64,000 nucleotides of DNA. It comes from Desulfobulbaceae bacterium (GTDB taxonomy: Bacteria; Desulfobacterota; Desulfobulbia; Desulfobulbales; Desulfocapsaceae). Shown piece by piece: positions 43,601 to 53,297 of this stretch; positions within the stretch are counted from its first letter, which is position 1; each line of letters starts with the position of its first letter. The stretch is from the NCBI GenBank assembly GCA_024636345.1, contig JAGXHG010000030.1, positions 1-64,000 of the forward strand, written 5' to 3'. The translations under genes were made by a program, and so were the position numbers. Under the pieces are notes generated by a model, which had not been told where the DNA came from, searched no databases, and saw only the letters and a program-made list of their open reading frames with translations.

Positions 43601-46054
43601 TCATTTTTTTTCTTTCTTTATTCGTGGTGGAAATTCAAAGGTAATCTTACCCTTTTTATCGAGAAGAAGGAAGGCATCAAAGGGACGTTTCTTTTTGGAA
43701 ATAAAACCAGTGATCAGTTCGGTCTTGCCATCAGTCAGCAGTTGTTGAATATGGTTGGGCTCTATGGCCTTGGCCAGAATTATTTTGCTGATCTGCAAGC
43801 CCTTCTTTTTGTCACCTTCCAGCGCTGATGTAGACATGTAGGCAGCCGGCGTCTCATGCACTGTAGTTCCGTCAACAGGGGAAATTCCAAGGCTCGGGCT
43901 TGCCTTGATTGCTTCAATATCCAGATTGTCGGTTGCATCGGCAAAAATAAACTCTATTTTCTGCTGATGCAACCTGACCGAGGCGGTAAAGGGTTTCCCC
44001 TGTTTGGACCTGAAATCACTGAAAGGACCCAGGGTCTCTCCTTTGATCAGGGCCACAATCTCAACCTCGCTCATAATCCTGCCGCCCAGTATCTTGCGGA
44101 TGGTTATTTTTTCATCTTCTGAGATAAAGGCGGTGGGGCTGGTATAGAAATGGATATTGTTGACAGGGCTGAAAGGAGCCTCAGCTCGAACCTCTGTCCG
44201 GTCAAAGTTGCGCACTTGAGAGATGATATGCTCTGTTGTCTCCCTGATCTCGGCCATGAACTGCCGGCGGGTAAACTTGCCGTGCAGGATCTGATTCAGC
44301 TTGTGCTCCCATTCCCCTGTCATTTCAGGAGAGGCGAGCAACTCTATCTTCATGGCCTCGAGAAGGGAGAATAGATTGAAAGCCTTACCGGTGGGAGTGA
44401 GTTCCTTCCCTTCGCGAACCAGATATTTTTCCTTGAGCAGTTTCTCGATGATCGCGGCCCGTGTTGCCGGTGTGCCCAATCCCCGTTCTTTCATGGCCTC
44501 GGCCAGCTCTTCGTCTTCCACCAGTTTGTCAGAGTTCTCCATGGCTGAGAGCAGGGTTGCCTCGTTAAAGCGGGCGGGAGGTTTGGTCTCTGCCTTCTCT
44601 TTGCTGATCTCCGCGCAGGTAATTTCTGCCCCTGCAGGGATCGGGCTTAATGCGACCTCCTGCTCCTGGTCGATCTCGCTTCCATAGATGGCCTTCCAGC
44701 CGGGATCGGTGAGGATTTTGCCTTCGGTCAAAAATGATTCTGTCTCAACCACGGAGATACGCCGGGCGTTCAGGTATCGAGCTGGCGGGAAAAAGACGGC
44801 CAGAAAACGTTGGACCACCATGGTGTATATCTTAAGTTCCGGTTCGGTCAGGGTTTTAGGCAGGACCGTGGTGGGTATGATGGCATGATGGTCGGAGATC
44901 TTGGCATGATTGAAGATCAGTTTCTCGGGTTTGATAAATTTTTTGGACAGGGCCGTTTCGGCAAACTGACCATAGGTCCAGGCGGTTTGGGCTGTGACGG
45001 TTTTCTGGACCGTGGCCAGATAATCTTCGGGCAGACAGCGGCTGTCGGTACGGGGATAGGTCAACACCTTATGTCTTTCGTAAAGTGCCTGGGCCAGCCC
45101 CAGAGTATTTTTGGCAGAAAAACCAAAACGGGAGTTAGCTTCTCGCTGTAATGAGGTGAGATCATAGAGCTGTGGCGAACGCTCGCTTATTTTTTTGCTT
45201 GTTTCCTCAATTATGGCTTGTTTACCAGTGCAACCTGCCAAAATCTGGTCGGCTCTTTTTTCATCCCATATCCGGTCTGCCTTGGCCTGATTGTCTTGCT
45301 TATCTTTGATAAATTTGGGATCAATCCACTTCCCGACATACGACCCTTGGTCAAAGGTGAAGGTGGAGAGCAGGTTGAAATAGGTGCGCGGCTGAAAATT
45401 GAGGCGTGCCTGTTCTCTTTTAACGATAAGGGAGAGGGTGGGAGTCTGTACACGTCCGCAGGGGGTGAGGAAAAAACCCCCACGCCTGGAATTGAAACCG
45501 GTGAGGGCACGGGTGGCGTTGATCCCGATCAGCCAGTCAGATTCGGAGCGGCACAGCGCAGCGTCTTCCAGAGGCAGCATCTCATCATTGTCGCGGAGAT
45601 GGGCAAAGGCGTTCTTGATAGCCTCTTTGGTCATGGATTGCAGCCAGAGGCGCTTGAGTGTCTTCTTGGCCACAGACTGGTTCCATACGTAACGCAGGAT
45701 ATATTTAAAGATCAGCTCTCCTTCGCGGCCGGCATCACAGGCGTTGATGATCTCCTTGACATCCTTGCGGCGAATCAGCTGTTGCAGAGCATTGAGTTGA
45801 CTTTTGGTTCCGTCCAGGCCCTTGAGCGGGAATTCCTCCGGCAGGATGGGAAGATTTTCCAATTTCCAATCTTTGTATTTGGGGTCAATCTCTTCCGGGA
45901 ATTCAATGGAAACAAGATGGCCGATGGCATAGGATACAATATACCTGTCACTTTCGTAATGAGTCTTGCTTTTTTCGAATTTACCCGGCAGGACCTTAAC
46001 GATATCTGCGGCCACACTGGGTTTCTCGGTAATAATAAGTGATTTGTCAGGCAT
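43601..46054 (-). CDS. topB: DNA topoisomerase III
   Basis: This 817-residue type IA topoisomerase starts at ATG 46054 with CAGGAG upstream; a 23-codon extension lacks a site. The Toprim motifs are LIITEKPSVAADI and NACDAGREGE. The catalytic tyrosine is in LTYPRTDSR, near residue 330. The C-terminal part has repeated GKPF/FGPF-like modules (ETLGPFSDFRSKQGKPF) typical of TopB in place of zinc fingers. It relaxes and decatenates DNA. Horizontally carried TopB copies are common, but nothing here suggests recent transfer. Confidence 0.95.
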   Translation of the reverse strand: MPDKSLIITEKPSVAADIVKVLPGKFEKSKTHYESDRYIVSYAIGHLVSIEFPEEIDPKYKDWKLENLPILPEEFPLKGLDGTKSQLNALQQLIRRKDVKEIINACDAGREGELIFKYILRYVWNQSVAKKTLKRLWLQSMTKEAIKNAFAHLRDNDEMLPLEDAALCRSESDWLIGINATRALTGFNSRRGGFFLTPCGRVQTPTLSLIVKREQARLNFQPRTYFNLLSTFTFDQGSYVGKWIDPKFIKDKQDNQAKADRIWDEKRADQILAGCTGKQAIIEETSKKISERSPQLYDLTSLQREANSRFGFSAKNTLGLAQALYERHKVLTYPRTDSRCLPEDYLATVQKTVTAQTAWTYGQFAETALSKKFIKPEKLIFNHAKISDHHAIIPTTVLPKTLTEPELKIYTMVVQRFLAVFFPPARYLNARRISVVETESFLTEGKILTDPGWKAIYGSEIDQEQEVALSPIPAGAEITCAEISKEKAETKPPARFNEATLLSAMENSDKLVEDEELAEAMKERGLGTPATRAAIIEKLLKEKYLVREGKELTPTGKAFNLFSLLEAMKIELLASPEMTGEWEHKLNQILHGKFTRRQFMAEIRETTEHIISQVRNFDRTEVRAEAPFSPVNNIHFYTSPTAFISEDEKITIRKILGGRIMSEVEIVALIKGETLGPFSDFRSKQGKPFTASVRLHQQKIEFIFADATDNLDIEAIKASPSLGISPVDGTTVHETPAAYMSTSALEGDKKKGLQISKIILAKAIEPNHIQQLLTDGKTELITGFISKKKRPFDAFLLLDKKGKITFEFPPRIKKEKK

Positions 46055-46536
46055 TGTCTCCTGTTTGTACTGCAGCAATTTGAGTGAAGGTCTGGAATGT
46101 TTACATGGGGCCGTTCCTGCCATTCACAGGAAAAGACTATTTATGAATAACACATTGAGGGACCGGATTGTAAGAAGATAAAATATTTCATCTTCTATAA
46201 GGCTGACTCGCGTTTGTCAATTTTATTTTTGAGAAGGACAGGTGGATGACAAGATTTGCTGATTAAAGAAGTGTTGATAACATTTGTTCGGTCTGAACAT
46301 GTAACATACTGAAATTTTGACAGATGGTTGGTTTCATTTTTTTTTGTGACAAAACATTTAGAGGTGTGTTAGATAATGTTCTTTTTGTTTTAAACGTACA
46401 TGCAAGGGCGCTGACCTGAGTCAGCGTTGAGAAATGGTCGAGACGCAGTTATATTAGCAATTTTTTGCGCCACATCATGACTGACGTGTTGGCGGCTTAT
46501 CTTCGCTCATGGACTGCCTGTGGGGTTGCTTCAGTC
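46055..46536. other. Gene-free region before the tRNA-Gly / nusA cluster
   Basis: This 480 bp region has no supported gene. It carries two small hairpins: AGAAGAT / ATCTTCT at 46173-46196 and CGCTGAC / GTCAGCG at 46409-46426. Plus and minus frames crossing 46465-46687 overlap the tRNA gene and are rejected. Confidence 0.5.
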
Positions 46537-46566
46537 TTGACAAACTGTCAATTCTGTGTTTTATAT
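46537..46566 (+). promoter_or_regulatory. Sigma-70-type promoter for tRNA-Gly and possibly the nusA operon
   Basis: TTGACA at 46537-46542 and TTATAT at 46561-46566 with an 18-base spacer (or TATATA with a longer one). The start point would be near 46573, about 15 bases before the tRNA. Confidence 0.65.
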
Positions 46567-46588
46567 ACAGTGTTTTATCGGGTTGTGT

Positions 46589-46664
46589 GCGGGTGTAGCT
46601 CAGTTGGTAGAGCACAAGCTTCCCAAGCTTGGGGTCGCGAGTTCGAATCTCGTTGCCCGCTCCA
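46589..46664 (+). tRNA. tRNA-Gly (anticodon CCC)
   Basis: This 76-base gene includes an encoded CCA. The acceptor GCGGGTG pairs with TGCCCGC (two wobble pairs). The D-arm is GCTCAGTTGGTAGAGC. The anticodon stem CAAGC/GCTTG encloses TTCCCAA, giving anticodon CCC. The T-arm is CGAGTTCGAATCTCG. It reads GGG codons. It stands in the place that metY holds before rimP-nusA in E. coli. Confidence 0.95.
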
Positions 46665-46741
46665 GGGTTGATGGCTGGATTGCACATTGTTTTTTCCCGG
46701 TTATACCTTTTGTGTCACGCAGGGTGATGCAGATGGCTTTG

Positions 46742-46767
46742 AAAGTGGGCTTGCCCACTTTTTTTTA
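46742..46767 (+). terminator. Terminator-like hairpin between tRNA-Gly and rimP
   Basis: AAAGTGGGC / GCCCACTTT arms with a tight loop are followed by T-runs, about 80 bp after the tRNA and 55 bp before rimP. It may attenuate read-through into the nusA operon. Confidence 0.75.
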
Positions 46768-46821
46768 TGTCTATTTCAAAGTGTAGTTGAAATAGCAAAG
46801 TTTTTGCGTGATAATGCGGAA

Positions 46822-47277
46822 ATGAGTGACGCCGTTGTTGAAAAAGTGCAGGCATTTGCGGAAACGCTTCTGCCGTATATGGGGCTGGAATTGGTGGAGG
46901 TCCAGTATCGTATTGAAGGGCACGGCTGGGTGTTGCGCCTTTTTATTGACGGCAAAGAAGGAATTACTGTAGACCATTGCAGCCGGGTCAGCCGGGAGGT
47001 CAGTGACTTCCTTGATGTGGAAGATTTGATCGACCATGCTTTTCATCTTGAGGTGTCTTCACCAGGCCTCGAACGTTCCCTGCACAGTATGGAAGATTTT
47101 CAGCGTTACCTTGGAAAGAAGGCAAAAGTAAAGTTACGTGAAGATGTTGAAAACCAGCGCGTCTTGATTGGTGTGATCAGCCAGGCCGAAGGTGAGACAG
47201 TTGAGCTCGTTCTAGAGGATGGGACCAAATGCCAGGTTGCCTTTGAGCAGATCCGCAAGGCTCGTCTGTCGCTTTGA
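46822..47277 (+). CDS. rimP: Ribosome maturation factor RimP
   Basis: This 151-residue protein has an N-terminal domain with LLPYMGLELVEVQYRIEG and LRLFIDGKEGITVDHCSRVSREVSDFLD, then LEVSSPGLERSL, the RimP signature, and a C-terminal SH3-like part. It helps assemble the 30S subunit. The ATG at 46822 is chosen over a longer frame that would run through the terminator hairpin. It opens the nusA-infB cluster. Confidence 0.95.
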   Translation: MSDAVVEKVQAFAETLLPYMGLELVEVQYRIEGHGWVLRLFIDGKEGITVDHCSRVSREVSDFLDVEDLIDHAFHLEVSSPGLERSLHSMEDFQRYLGKKAKVKLREDVENQRVLIGVISQAEGETVELVLEDGTKCQVAFEQIRKARLSL

Positions 47278-47380
47278 AAAAAAGAATTGTGAGCTGTGCC
47301 TCTGTGGGATGCAAGCTCTGTAGGAATAGAATGACTTTTCTGGAAAGAGAGTCTGTCAGTTTTAAAGATGGGGAAAGAGA

Positions 47381-48859
47381 ATGCTATCGGATTTGAAACG
47401 CATAATCGACCAGATCAGCAGGGACCGTGGTTTTGATAGAAAACTGTTGATTGAGGCCATAGAAGAGGCTGTTCAATCTGCCGCCAGGAAAAAATTGGGT
47501 AGCAGGCGGGATATCGAGGTTCGATATAATGAAGAGTATGGCGAGGTTGAGGTCTTTCAGTTTCGTACTGTTGTCGAAGAGGTGACGGATGAACAAACTC
47601 AAATCGTTCTAGCGGAAGCTCAAGCGCTTGATCCTGAGGTGCAGTTGAATGATGAGCTTGGCGAAAAGATGGATAATATTGCCGATCTGGGCAGGATTGC
47701 CGCCCAGTCTGCAAAGCAGGTGATCATCCATAAGATGAAAGACGCTGAGCGTGATGTTATTTATGAGATGTTCAAGGATCGTATCGGAGAAGTGGTCAGC
47801 GGTATAGTGCAACGCTTTGAACGGGGTAATATGATTGTCAACCTCGGCCGCACTGATGCCATCCTGCCCAAAGATCAGCAGATTCCCAAGCGGTCTTTCA
47901 AACAGGGTGATCGGGTCAGGGCCTATCTGGTTGATGTCAGGAGAGGTTCCAAGGATGCGCAGCTTTTGCTTTCCAGAACACATGATGACTTTCTTGCTAA
48001 ATTGTTTGAGATGGAAGTCCCGGAGATTGCAGAAGGGATAGTGAGGATAATGGGAGTCAGTCGTGATCCCGGATTCAGGGCCAAGATTGCGGTCAGTTCG
48101 ACGGAGTCCGATGTTGATCCAGTAGGCGCTTGTGTGGGCATGAAAGGCTCGCGTGTTCAGAATGTTGTCCAGGAATTGCAGGGTGAGAGGGTTGATATCG
48201 TCCCCTGGAGCCCTGATACAGCTAAGTATGCCTATAATGCCCTCGCCCCTGCCCAAGTGAGCATGGTGATGGTTGATGAGGATGCTAAATCACTTCTGGT
48301 GATCGTGCCCAACGATCAACTCTCACTGGCTATCGGCCGTCAAGGTCAGAATGTGCGTCTTGCCGCCAAGCTTCTTGGGTGGCGGATTGATGTGAAAAGT
48401 GAACAGCGGTATGCAAATCTTGAAGACCCGGGATATCAGTCGTTGCTGGCCCTTGATGGTGTGGAAGAGGCCTTGGCTGACCAGTTGTTTTCCAGAAATA
48501 TCCTGTCGACTGCCATGCTTGCCGAGTCAGCCATTGAAGACTTGACTCTGTTGCGCGCTATTGGTGAAGAACAGGCGGTTTATCTTATTCAGGCTGCACG
48601 GAAGAGTCTGGGTTTGGACCCTGATGCACCCATCGAGAGGACAAGGGCGGTTCCGGAGACCATTGAAGAGACTGTCGAAGAGACTGAGCAGGAAGATGAT
48701 GCCGGCCAAGATCAGGATATGGGTGATGTGTCTGAAAGCATGGCCGCCGAAGATGTGAAGGATGAGCAGGAAGAAGTTGCGGACAAGGATCATGTGGTGG
48801 ATGATACCCCTGATAACTTGCCCGATGAAGATGTGGATGAATCCGGCCAGCAGGACTGA
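47381..48859 (+). CDS. nusA: Transcription termination/antitermination factor NusA
   Basis: This 492-residue protein has an N-terminal RNA polymerase-binding domain (about 1-125), an S1 domain with GIVQRFERGNMIVNLGRTDAILP, and two KH domains including GACVGMKGSRVQNVVQEL and LSLAIGRQGQNVRLAAKL. A C-terminal HhH-like repeat (SLLALDGVEEALADQL) follows. The last about 65 residues are a strongly acidic Glu/Asp tail. Its end overlaps the likely ylxR start. Confidence 0.97.
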   Translation: MLSDLKRIIDQISRDRGFDRKLLIEAIEEAVQSAARKKLGSRRDIEVRYNEEYGEVEVFQFRTVVEEVTDEQTQIVLAEAQALDPEVQLNDELGEKMDNIADLGRIAAQSAKQVIIHKMKDAERDVIYEMFKDRIGEVVSGIVQRFERGNMIVNLGRTDAILPKDQQIPKRSFKQGDRVRAYLVDVRRGSKDAQLLLSRTHDDFLAKLFEMEVPEIAEGIVRIMGVSRDPGFRAKIAVSSTESDVDPVGACVGMKGSRVQNVVQELQGERVDIVPWSPDTAKYAYNALAPAQVSMVMVDEDAKSLLVIVPNDQLSLAIGRQGQNVRLAAKLLGWRIDVKSEQRYANLEDPGYQSLLALDGVEEALADQLFSRNILSTAMLAESAIEDLTLLRAIGEEQAVYLIQAARKSLGLDPDAPIERTRAVPETIEETVEETEQEDDAGQDQDMGDVSESMAAEDVKDEQEEVADKDHVVDDTPDNLPDEDVDESGQQD

Positions 48860-49100
48860 GACGAATCCAAGTCAACCTGTCCGCACCTGTTGTGTCTGCA
48901 GGATAAAGGCTTTGAAGGCAAACTTGGATCGTTTTGTCCTGCAAGAGGATAAACCGGTTTTAGATGTGCACAAAGTCAAAGCGGGAAGAGGGGCATATTG
49001 TTGTCATAACGAGAGATGTCGGGAAGTTTTTTTGAGTCAGCAAAAAAGATGGAAAAGGGCCTTGAAGGTGGAAAGGAATCCTTTGGCTCTGAAAAGTTGA
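48837..49100 (+). CDS. ylxR: YlxR family RNA-binding protein (DUF448)
   Basis: This 87-residue protein starts at an ATG inside the nusA tail; upstream in-frame ATGs are possible. The domain has PVRTCCVCRIKALKANLDRFV and GRGAYCCHNERCREVFLSQQKRWKRALK. YlxR genes sit between nusA and infB in many bacteria. The family binds RNA or acts as a nucleoid-linked regulator. The first cysteine pair is CCVC where many relatives have CVGC. Confidence 0.9.
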   Translation: MNPASRTETNPSQPVRTCCVCRIKALKANLDRFVLQEDKPVLDVHKVKAGRGAYCCHNERCREVFLSQQKRWKRALKVERNPLALKS

Positions 49101-49143
49101 GTGAGTGAAAAAACACTGTTGCAAGGATAGACGGGAGTAAGGG

Positions 49144-51801
49144 ATGAGCAAGGTAAGGATTTATGAGCTGGCCAAAGAAGCGGGCATGAGCAGCAAAATG
49201 TTAATTGAGAAACTGCATGAGCAGGGCTATGAAATTAAAGGGGCCAGCTCAACAGTTGAAGATGACATCGCCGATAAAATCCGGACTACAGTTTTGCAGA
49301 GCTCTAAGGCTGAAGTCGCCGACAAGAAGAGCGCTGCTGAAGAAAACCCTGTTGTGGTTCGCCGGACAACAGTCATTCGTCGCCGACCAGCTGCAGTCGT
49401 AGAGCCAGAGGTTGAGACTCCTGTTGTGCAGGAAGCTGCTCCAGTGGAAGAAGTCCTGGCTCCAGCTCCTGATCAGCAACAGTTGGTCGAAGAAATTCAG
49501 GAGACACCGGCTGATAAGGGCGTGCGAGAAGCTGTTGCTCCTGTGGTGGTAGACTTCAAAGAACAGGACAAAGAATTAACAGCCGTTCCTACGGACGAGA
49601 AAAAAACTGTGGTGCAAGAAGAACAGGAAACGGCTTCGAGAAAAGGACTGGCCCGTGTCGTCGGGAGCATTGAAATTCCAGTTGAAGAAAAGCGACAGGT
49701 TGAGGAAAGACCACGAAAGAGGCCTGAACGACCAGTGGAACGTCCTGCAACAGGAGGAGGGTACAGGCCACAGCCGTCTGCGCCGAGGCCTCCAGTGGGT
49801 GCAGCACCCTTGAGTGATGCCAGCAAAGGCAAGAAGAAAGGGAAGCGCGGCGCTGAGGTAGAGGATACCGAACAAAAGAAAGGCGCCTGGAAGGCTGACA
49901 AGTTCGGTCAGAAAGGCAGGGGGAAGGTTCAGGTTACTCGTTTTGGTGATGAGTACAGCAATGTCTCTGGTAAACGGGGAAAAAGATCGAGAGGCCGGGT
50001 CGAGAGAAAAGTAATCCAGCCTGCCGTTGAGATGAAGGCCATCAAGAAACGGATCAAGGTGCTGGAAACAATCAGTGTCGCTGACCTTGCCCATCGTATG
50101 GGTGTCAAGTCCAGTGAGATTATTGCCAAGTTGATGGGCTTCGGCGTTATGGCTACTTTGAATCAGGCCCTTGATGTTGATACTGCGACCCTTATCGGGG
50201 CAGATTTTGGCTACGAGGTTGAACAGGGGATTACCGAAGAGATTGGTGTCTTGCAGCTCAATGAGCAGGAAGGCGGTGGAGAACTGCTGCCCCGTTCTCC
50301 AGTGGTAACGGTTATGGGCCATGTTGATCATGGTAAAACTTCGATTCTGGATGCTATCAGAAAGACTGATGTGGCTGATGGAGAGGCTGGTGGTATTACC
50401 CAGCATATTGGTGCCTACCATGTAACTTCCGGTTCTGGCGATGTGACCTTTGTCGATACGCCTGGCCATGCCGCTTTTACCGAGATGCGTTCTCGTGGTG
50501 CTCAGATTACCGATCTGGTTGTCCTTGTTGTCGCGGCTGACGATGGTGTCATGGATCAGACGAGAGAAGCCATCCGTCACGCCCAGGCAGCTGGGGTTCC
50601 CATCCTGGTGGCGGTAAACAAGATTGACAAGGAGAATGCCGATCCGGATCGTGTAAAACGTGAGTTGTCCGATCTGGGTCTTTCCCCTGAAGAGTGGGGT
50701 GGACAGACAATGTACTGTGAGACCTCGGCCAAGAAAAACATCGGTATTGATAATCTACTGGAGTCCATTCAGCTCATGGCTGAGGTGATGGAATTAAAGG
50801 CCGATGTCACCAGGAAGGCCAGAGGACGAGTTGTTGAGGCCAAACTTGATAAAGGCCGCGGACCGGTAGCAACTATTCTGGTGCAGGAAGGAACTCTGAA
50901 GGCAGGCGATTATTTTGTGGTAGGTCAGTTCAGCGGTAAAGTCCGTGCCCTGATCAACGATAAAAACAAGCCCCTTGACGCGGCCGGCCCATCAATTCCC
51001 GTAGAGGTGCAGGGGCTGACGGGTGTCCCTCAGGCGGGTGATGAGTTTATCGTGGTCACTGATGAGAAAATGGCCAGAAATCTCAGTCAGGCTCGCATTT
51101 TGAAGGCTCGGGAGCTTGAACTGGCTTCAGGGTCGAAAGTCTCGCTGGACAGATTGTTTGAAAAGATGAATGAAGAAGAGACCCAGGAATTACGGCTTGT
51201 CCTTCGTGCTGATGTTCAGGGAACGCTTGAGGCCTTCTGCTCGGCTGCAGAAAAACTTTCTACTGATGCGGTGAAGGTGCGAATTCTGCATGAGGGTACC
51301 GGGACGATCACAGAGTCTGATATCCTGCTTGCCTCTGCCTCTGATGCAATTATTATCGGATTTAATGTGCGGCCAACGACCAAGGTCAAAGAGTTGAGTA
51401 TCAAAGAGCATGTGGATGTCCGTTCGTATGACGTTATCTATCACGCCCTGGATGATATCAGGAAGGCTATGGTCGGGATGCTTGAACCTACCTTTGTGGA
51501 GGAAGTAATTGGTAGTGCCGAAGTCCGACAGCTCTTTCATGTCCCCAAAATTGGCACTATTGCTGGTTGTTCTGTTGTTGATGGGAAAATTACCCGTAAG
51601 GCCTCGGTCAGGGTTATTCGTGAAGGGGTGGTTCTTTACACCGGTAAGATTGGTTCTTTGCGCAGGGTTAAGGATGATGTCAGGGAAGTCCTTACGGGAT
51701 ATGAATGTGGTATCGGAATTGATAATTATAACGACCTTCTGGTCGGAGATATTCTTGAAGCCTTTATCCTGAATGAAGTGGAGGCAACACTGGAAGGTTA
51801 G
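49144..51801 (+). CDS. infB: Translation initiation factor IF-2
   Basis: This 885-residue protein has an N-terminal IF2N domain (VRIYELAKEAGMSSKMLIEKL), a long charged, Pro/Val-rich linker to about 290, a second IF2N-like part, and the GTPase with G1 GHVDHGKT near residue 393. G2/G3 include DTPGHAAF, and G4 is NKID. Domains II-IV follow. It brings initiator tRNA to the 30S subunit. Codon use matches its neighbours. Confidence 0.98.
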   Translation: MSKVRIYELAKEAGMSSKMLIEKLHEQGYEIKGASSTVEDDIADKIRTTVLQSSKAEVADKKSAAEENPVVVRRTTVIRRRPAAVVEPEVETPVVQEAAPVEEVLAPAPDQQQLVEEIQETPADKGVREAVAPVVVDFKEQDKELTAVPTDEKKTVVQEEQETASRKGLARVVGSIEIPVEEKRQVEERPRKRPERPVERPATGGGYRPQPSAPRPPVGAAPLSDASKGKKKGKRGAEVEDTEQKKGAWKADKFGQKGRGKVQVTRFGDEYSNVSGKRGKRSRGRVERKVIQPAVEMKAIKKRIKVLETISVADLAHRMGVKSSEIIAKLMGFGVMATLNQALDVDTATLIGADFGYEVEQGITEEIGVLQLNEQEGGGELLPRSPVVTVMGHVDHGKTSILDAIRKTDVADGEAGGITQHIGAYHVTSGSGDVTFVDTPGHAAFTEMRSRGAQITDLVVLVVAADDGVMDQTREAIRHAQAAGVPILVAVNKIDKENADPDRVKRELSDLGLSPEEWGGQTMYCETSAKKNIGIDNLLESIQLMAEVMELKADVTRKARGRVVEAKLDKGRGPVATILVQEGTLKAGDYFVVGQFSGKVRALINDKNKPLDAAGPSIPVEVQGLTGVPQAGDEFIVVTDEKMARNLSQARILKARELELASGSKVSLDRLFEKMNEEETQELRLVLRADVQGTLEAFCSAAEKLSTDAVKVRILHEGTGTITESDILLASASDAIIIGFNVRPTTKVKELSIKEHVDVRSYDVIYHALDDIRKAMVGMLEPTFVEEVIGSAEVRQLFHVPKIGTIAGCSVVDGKITRKASVRVIREGVVLYTGKIGSLRRVKDDVREVLTGYECGIGIDNYNDLLVGDILEAFILNEVEATLEG

Positions 51802-51895
51802 AATAAAGGTTGTATCTGCTCGGCTGTAGTCTGTAAGTTAGCAGATTGTCAGGCTGCAGATTAAATAATCTGTTCTATCCTTTTGCTGAATTCTT

Positions 51896-52315
51896 ATGTG
51901 GGATCCTAAAGAGACATTAAAATCTGTTGGCCTGGGGCCGAAGAGTGAACAAAAAAGATCAGTACGGGTGGCAGAGGCGATCCGCAATGAACTCTCCATG
52001 CTCCTTTTGACAAAGGTGTGTGATCCAACACTTGCAGAGGTTGGTATCTCTAGGGTTGAGCTGGCAGATGATCTGAAATATGCTCAGATTTATTTTACGG
52101 TTCCCGGAGACAAGAAACAACAGGTGAGTGCAAAAGAGGGATTGCAGAGGGCAAAAGGATTCATGAGGAGTCATCTAGCCAAAGTCATTAATATGCGTTA
52201 TACGCCTGAATTGCAATTTGTCTATGATCAGCAGATTGAGAAGGTGGTAGCAATGGAGAAACTTCTTCAAGAAATTGCTAATGAAAGAGGTGGTGATGAT
52301 GAAAGTAGTTCCTGA
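51896..52315 (+). CDS. rbfA: Ribosome-binding factor A
   Basis: This 139-residue protein has the KH-like RbfA fold: RSVRVAEAIRNELSMLLL, then VGISRVELADDLKYAQIYFTV and GFMRSHLAKVINMRYTPELQFVYD. It helps mature the 16S 5' end. Its last codons overlap the start of nrnA. Confidence 0.95.
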   Translation: MWDPKETLKSVGLGPKSEQKRSVRVAEAIRNELSMLLLTKVCDPTLAEVGISRVELADDLKYAQIYFTVPGDKKQQVSAKEGLQRAKGFMRSHLAKVINMRYTPELQFVYDQQIEKVVAMEKLLQEIANERGGDDESSS

Positions 52316-53288
52316 AGAGATCAGTAAGATTATTCAAGAGGTTGATAGTTTAGTTCTCATGACTCATCTTCATCCTGATGGTGATGCCTTGGGTTCACTT
52401 CTGGGTTTGGCTGATATCCTCGAAGGACTGGGGAAAAAGGTGTTCCGTTATCTGGAAGAGCCGGTGACCCATCTCTATGATTTTTTACCTGGCTGTACTC
52501 TTGCGCAAACTGACCTTGCTGCTTTGCAGACTTTTGTGTCCGCTGCCAAAGGTAATGTGGCAGCAATATCACTGGATTGTGGCGATTGTGACCGGTTGGG
52601 GCAGGAGAAGATGGAGTTGCTCAATCTGCATCCCTTTCTAGTGATTGATCATCATCGTGGGCACCAGGATTTTGGTGATCTTCGCTGGCTTGACTCCAAC
52701 CGCTCCTCCACGGGAGAGATGGTCTATGAGTTGGCAATGGAGCTCGGTGTTGAACTTTCCTATGCTGCTGCTTTTAATATCTATGTAGCAATTTCTACGG
52801 ATACTGGATCTTTTCGTTATGAGAATACCAGCCCAAGAACCCTGCGAATTGCTGCTGATCTAGTGGCCTGCGGGGTTCACCCAGAGGAGGTGGCTGGACA
52901 TGTGTATGATAACTTTACCTTACAACGATTGCGTCTCATGGAACAGGTGCTGGCAACGTTGGAGCTCTTTGAATCTGACCAGGTCGCCTTTATAACCGTG
53001 ACCAATAAGATGTTAGAGGAGTGTGGGGCAGAGGCTGGGGATACTGAGGGTTTTATTAACTATCCTCGGGCATTGCTTTCGGTGAAGGTTGCTGTATTTC
53101 TCAAAGAGACTCAAAAAGGTGGGGTTTCCGTCAGTCTGCGTGCCAAGGGTGGATGCGATGTGGCAGAGGTCGCTGCTGCTTTTGGTGGGGGTGGGCATCG
53201 TAATGCCGCTGGCTTTCGTGTTTCTGGTAAGGACGTGAAGCAGGTACAGAAAATGGTTTTGGATGCACTGAGCAACGCCTTGAAATGA
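52296..53288 (+). CDS. nrnA: DHH-family oligoribonuclease / pAp phosphatase NrnA
   Basis: This 330-residue protein shows DHH motifs: LMTHLHPDGDALGS (motif I), SLDCGDCDRLG, VIDHHRGHQDFGD (the DHH motif) and the DHHA1 part GGGGHRNAAGF. NrnA degrades short RNAs and pAp. The start at ATG 52296 follows AGAGG; nearby ATGs at 52281 and 52299 are alternatives. It is translationally linked to rbfA. Confidence 0.93.
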   Translation: MMKVVPEEISKIIQEVDSLVLMTHLHPDGDALGSLLGLADILEGLGKKVFRYLEEPVTHLYDFLPGCTLAQTDLAALQTFVSAAKGNVAAISLDCGDCDRLGQEKMELLNLHPFLVIDHHRGHQDFGDLRWLDSNRSSTGEMVYELAMELGVELSYAAAFNIYVAISTDTGSFRYENTSPRTLRIAADLVACGVHPEEVAGHVYDNFTLQRLRLMEQVLATLELFESDQVAFITVTNKMLEECGAEAGDTEGFINYPRALLSVKVAVFLKETQKGGVSVSLRAKGGCDVAEVAAAFGGGGHRNAAGFRVSGKDVKQVQKMVLDALSNALK

Positions 53289-53297
53289 GAAAATCTT

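Noticed and set aside
46465-46687. Small plus- and minus-strand frames across the tRNA gene
   Set aside because: They overlap a well-formed tRNA and owe their apparent similarity to it; such frames are frequent false calls.
49576-50580. 334-codon minus-strand frame inside infB
   Set aside because: It is antisense to a highly conserved gene, has no domain resemblance, and arises from codon bias of the real strand.
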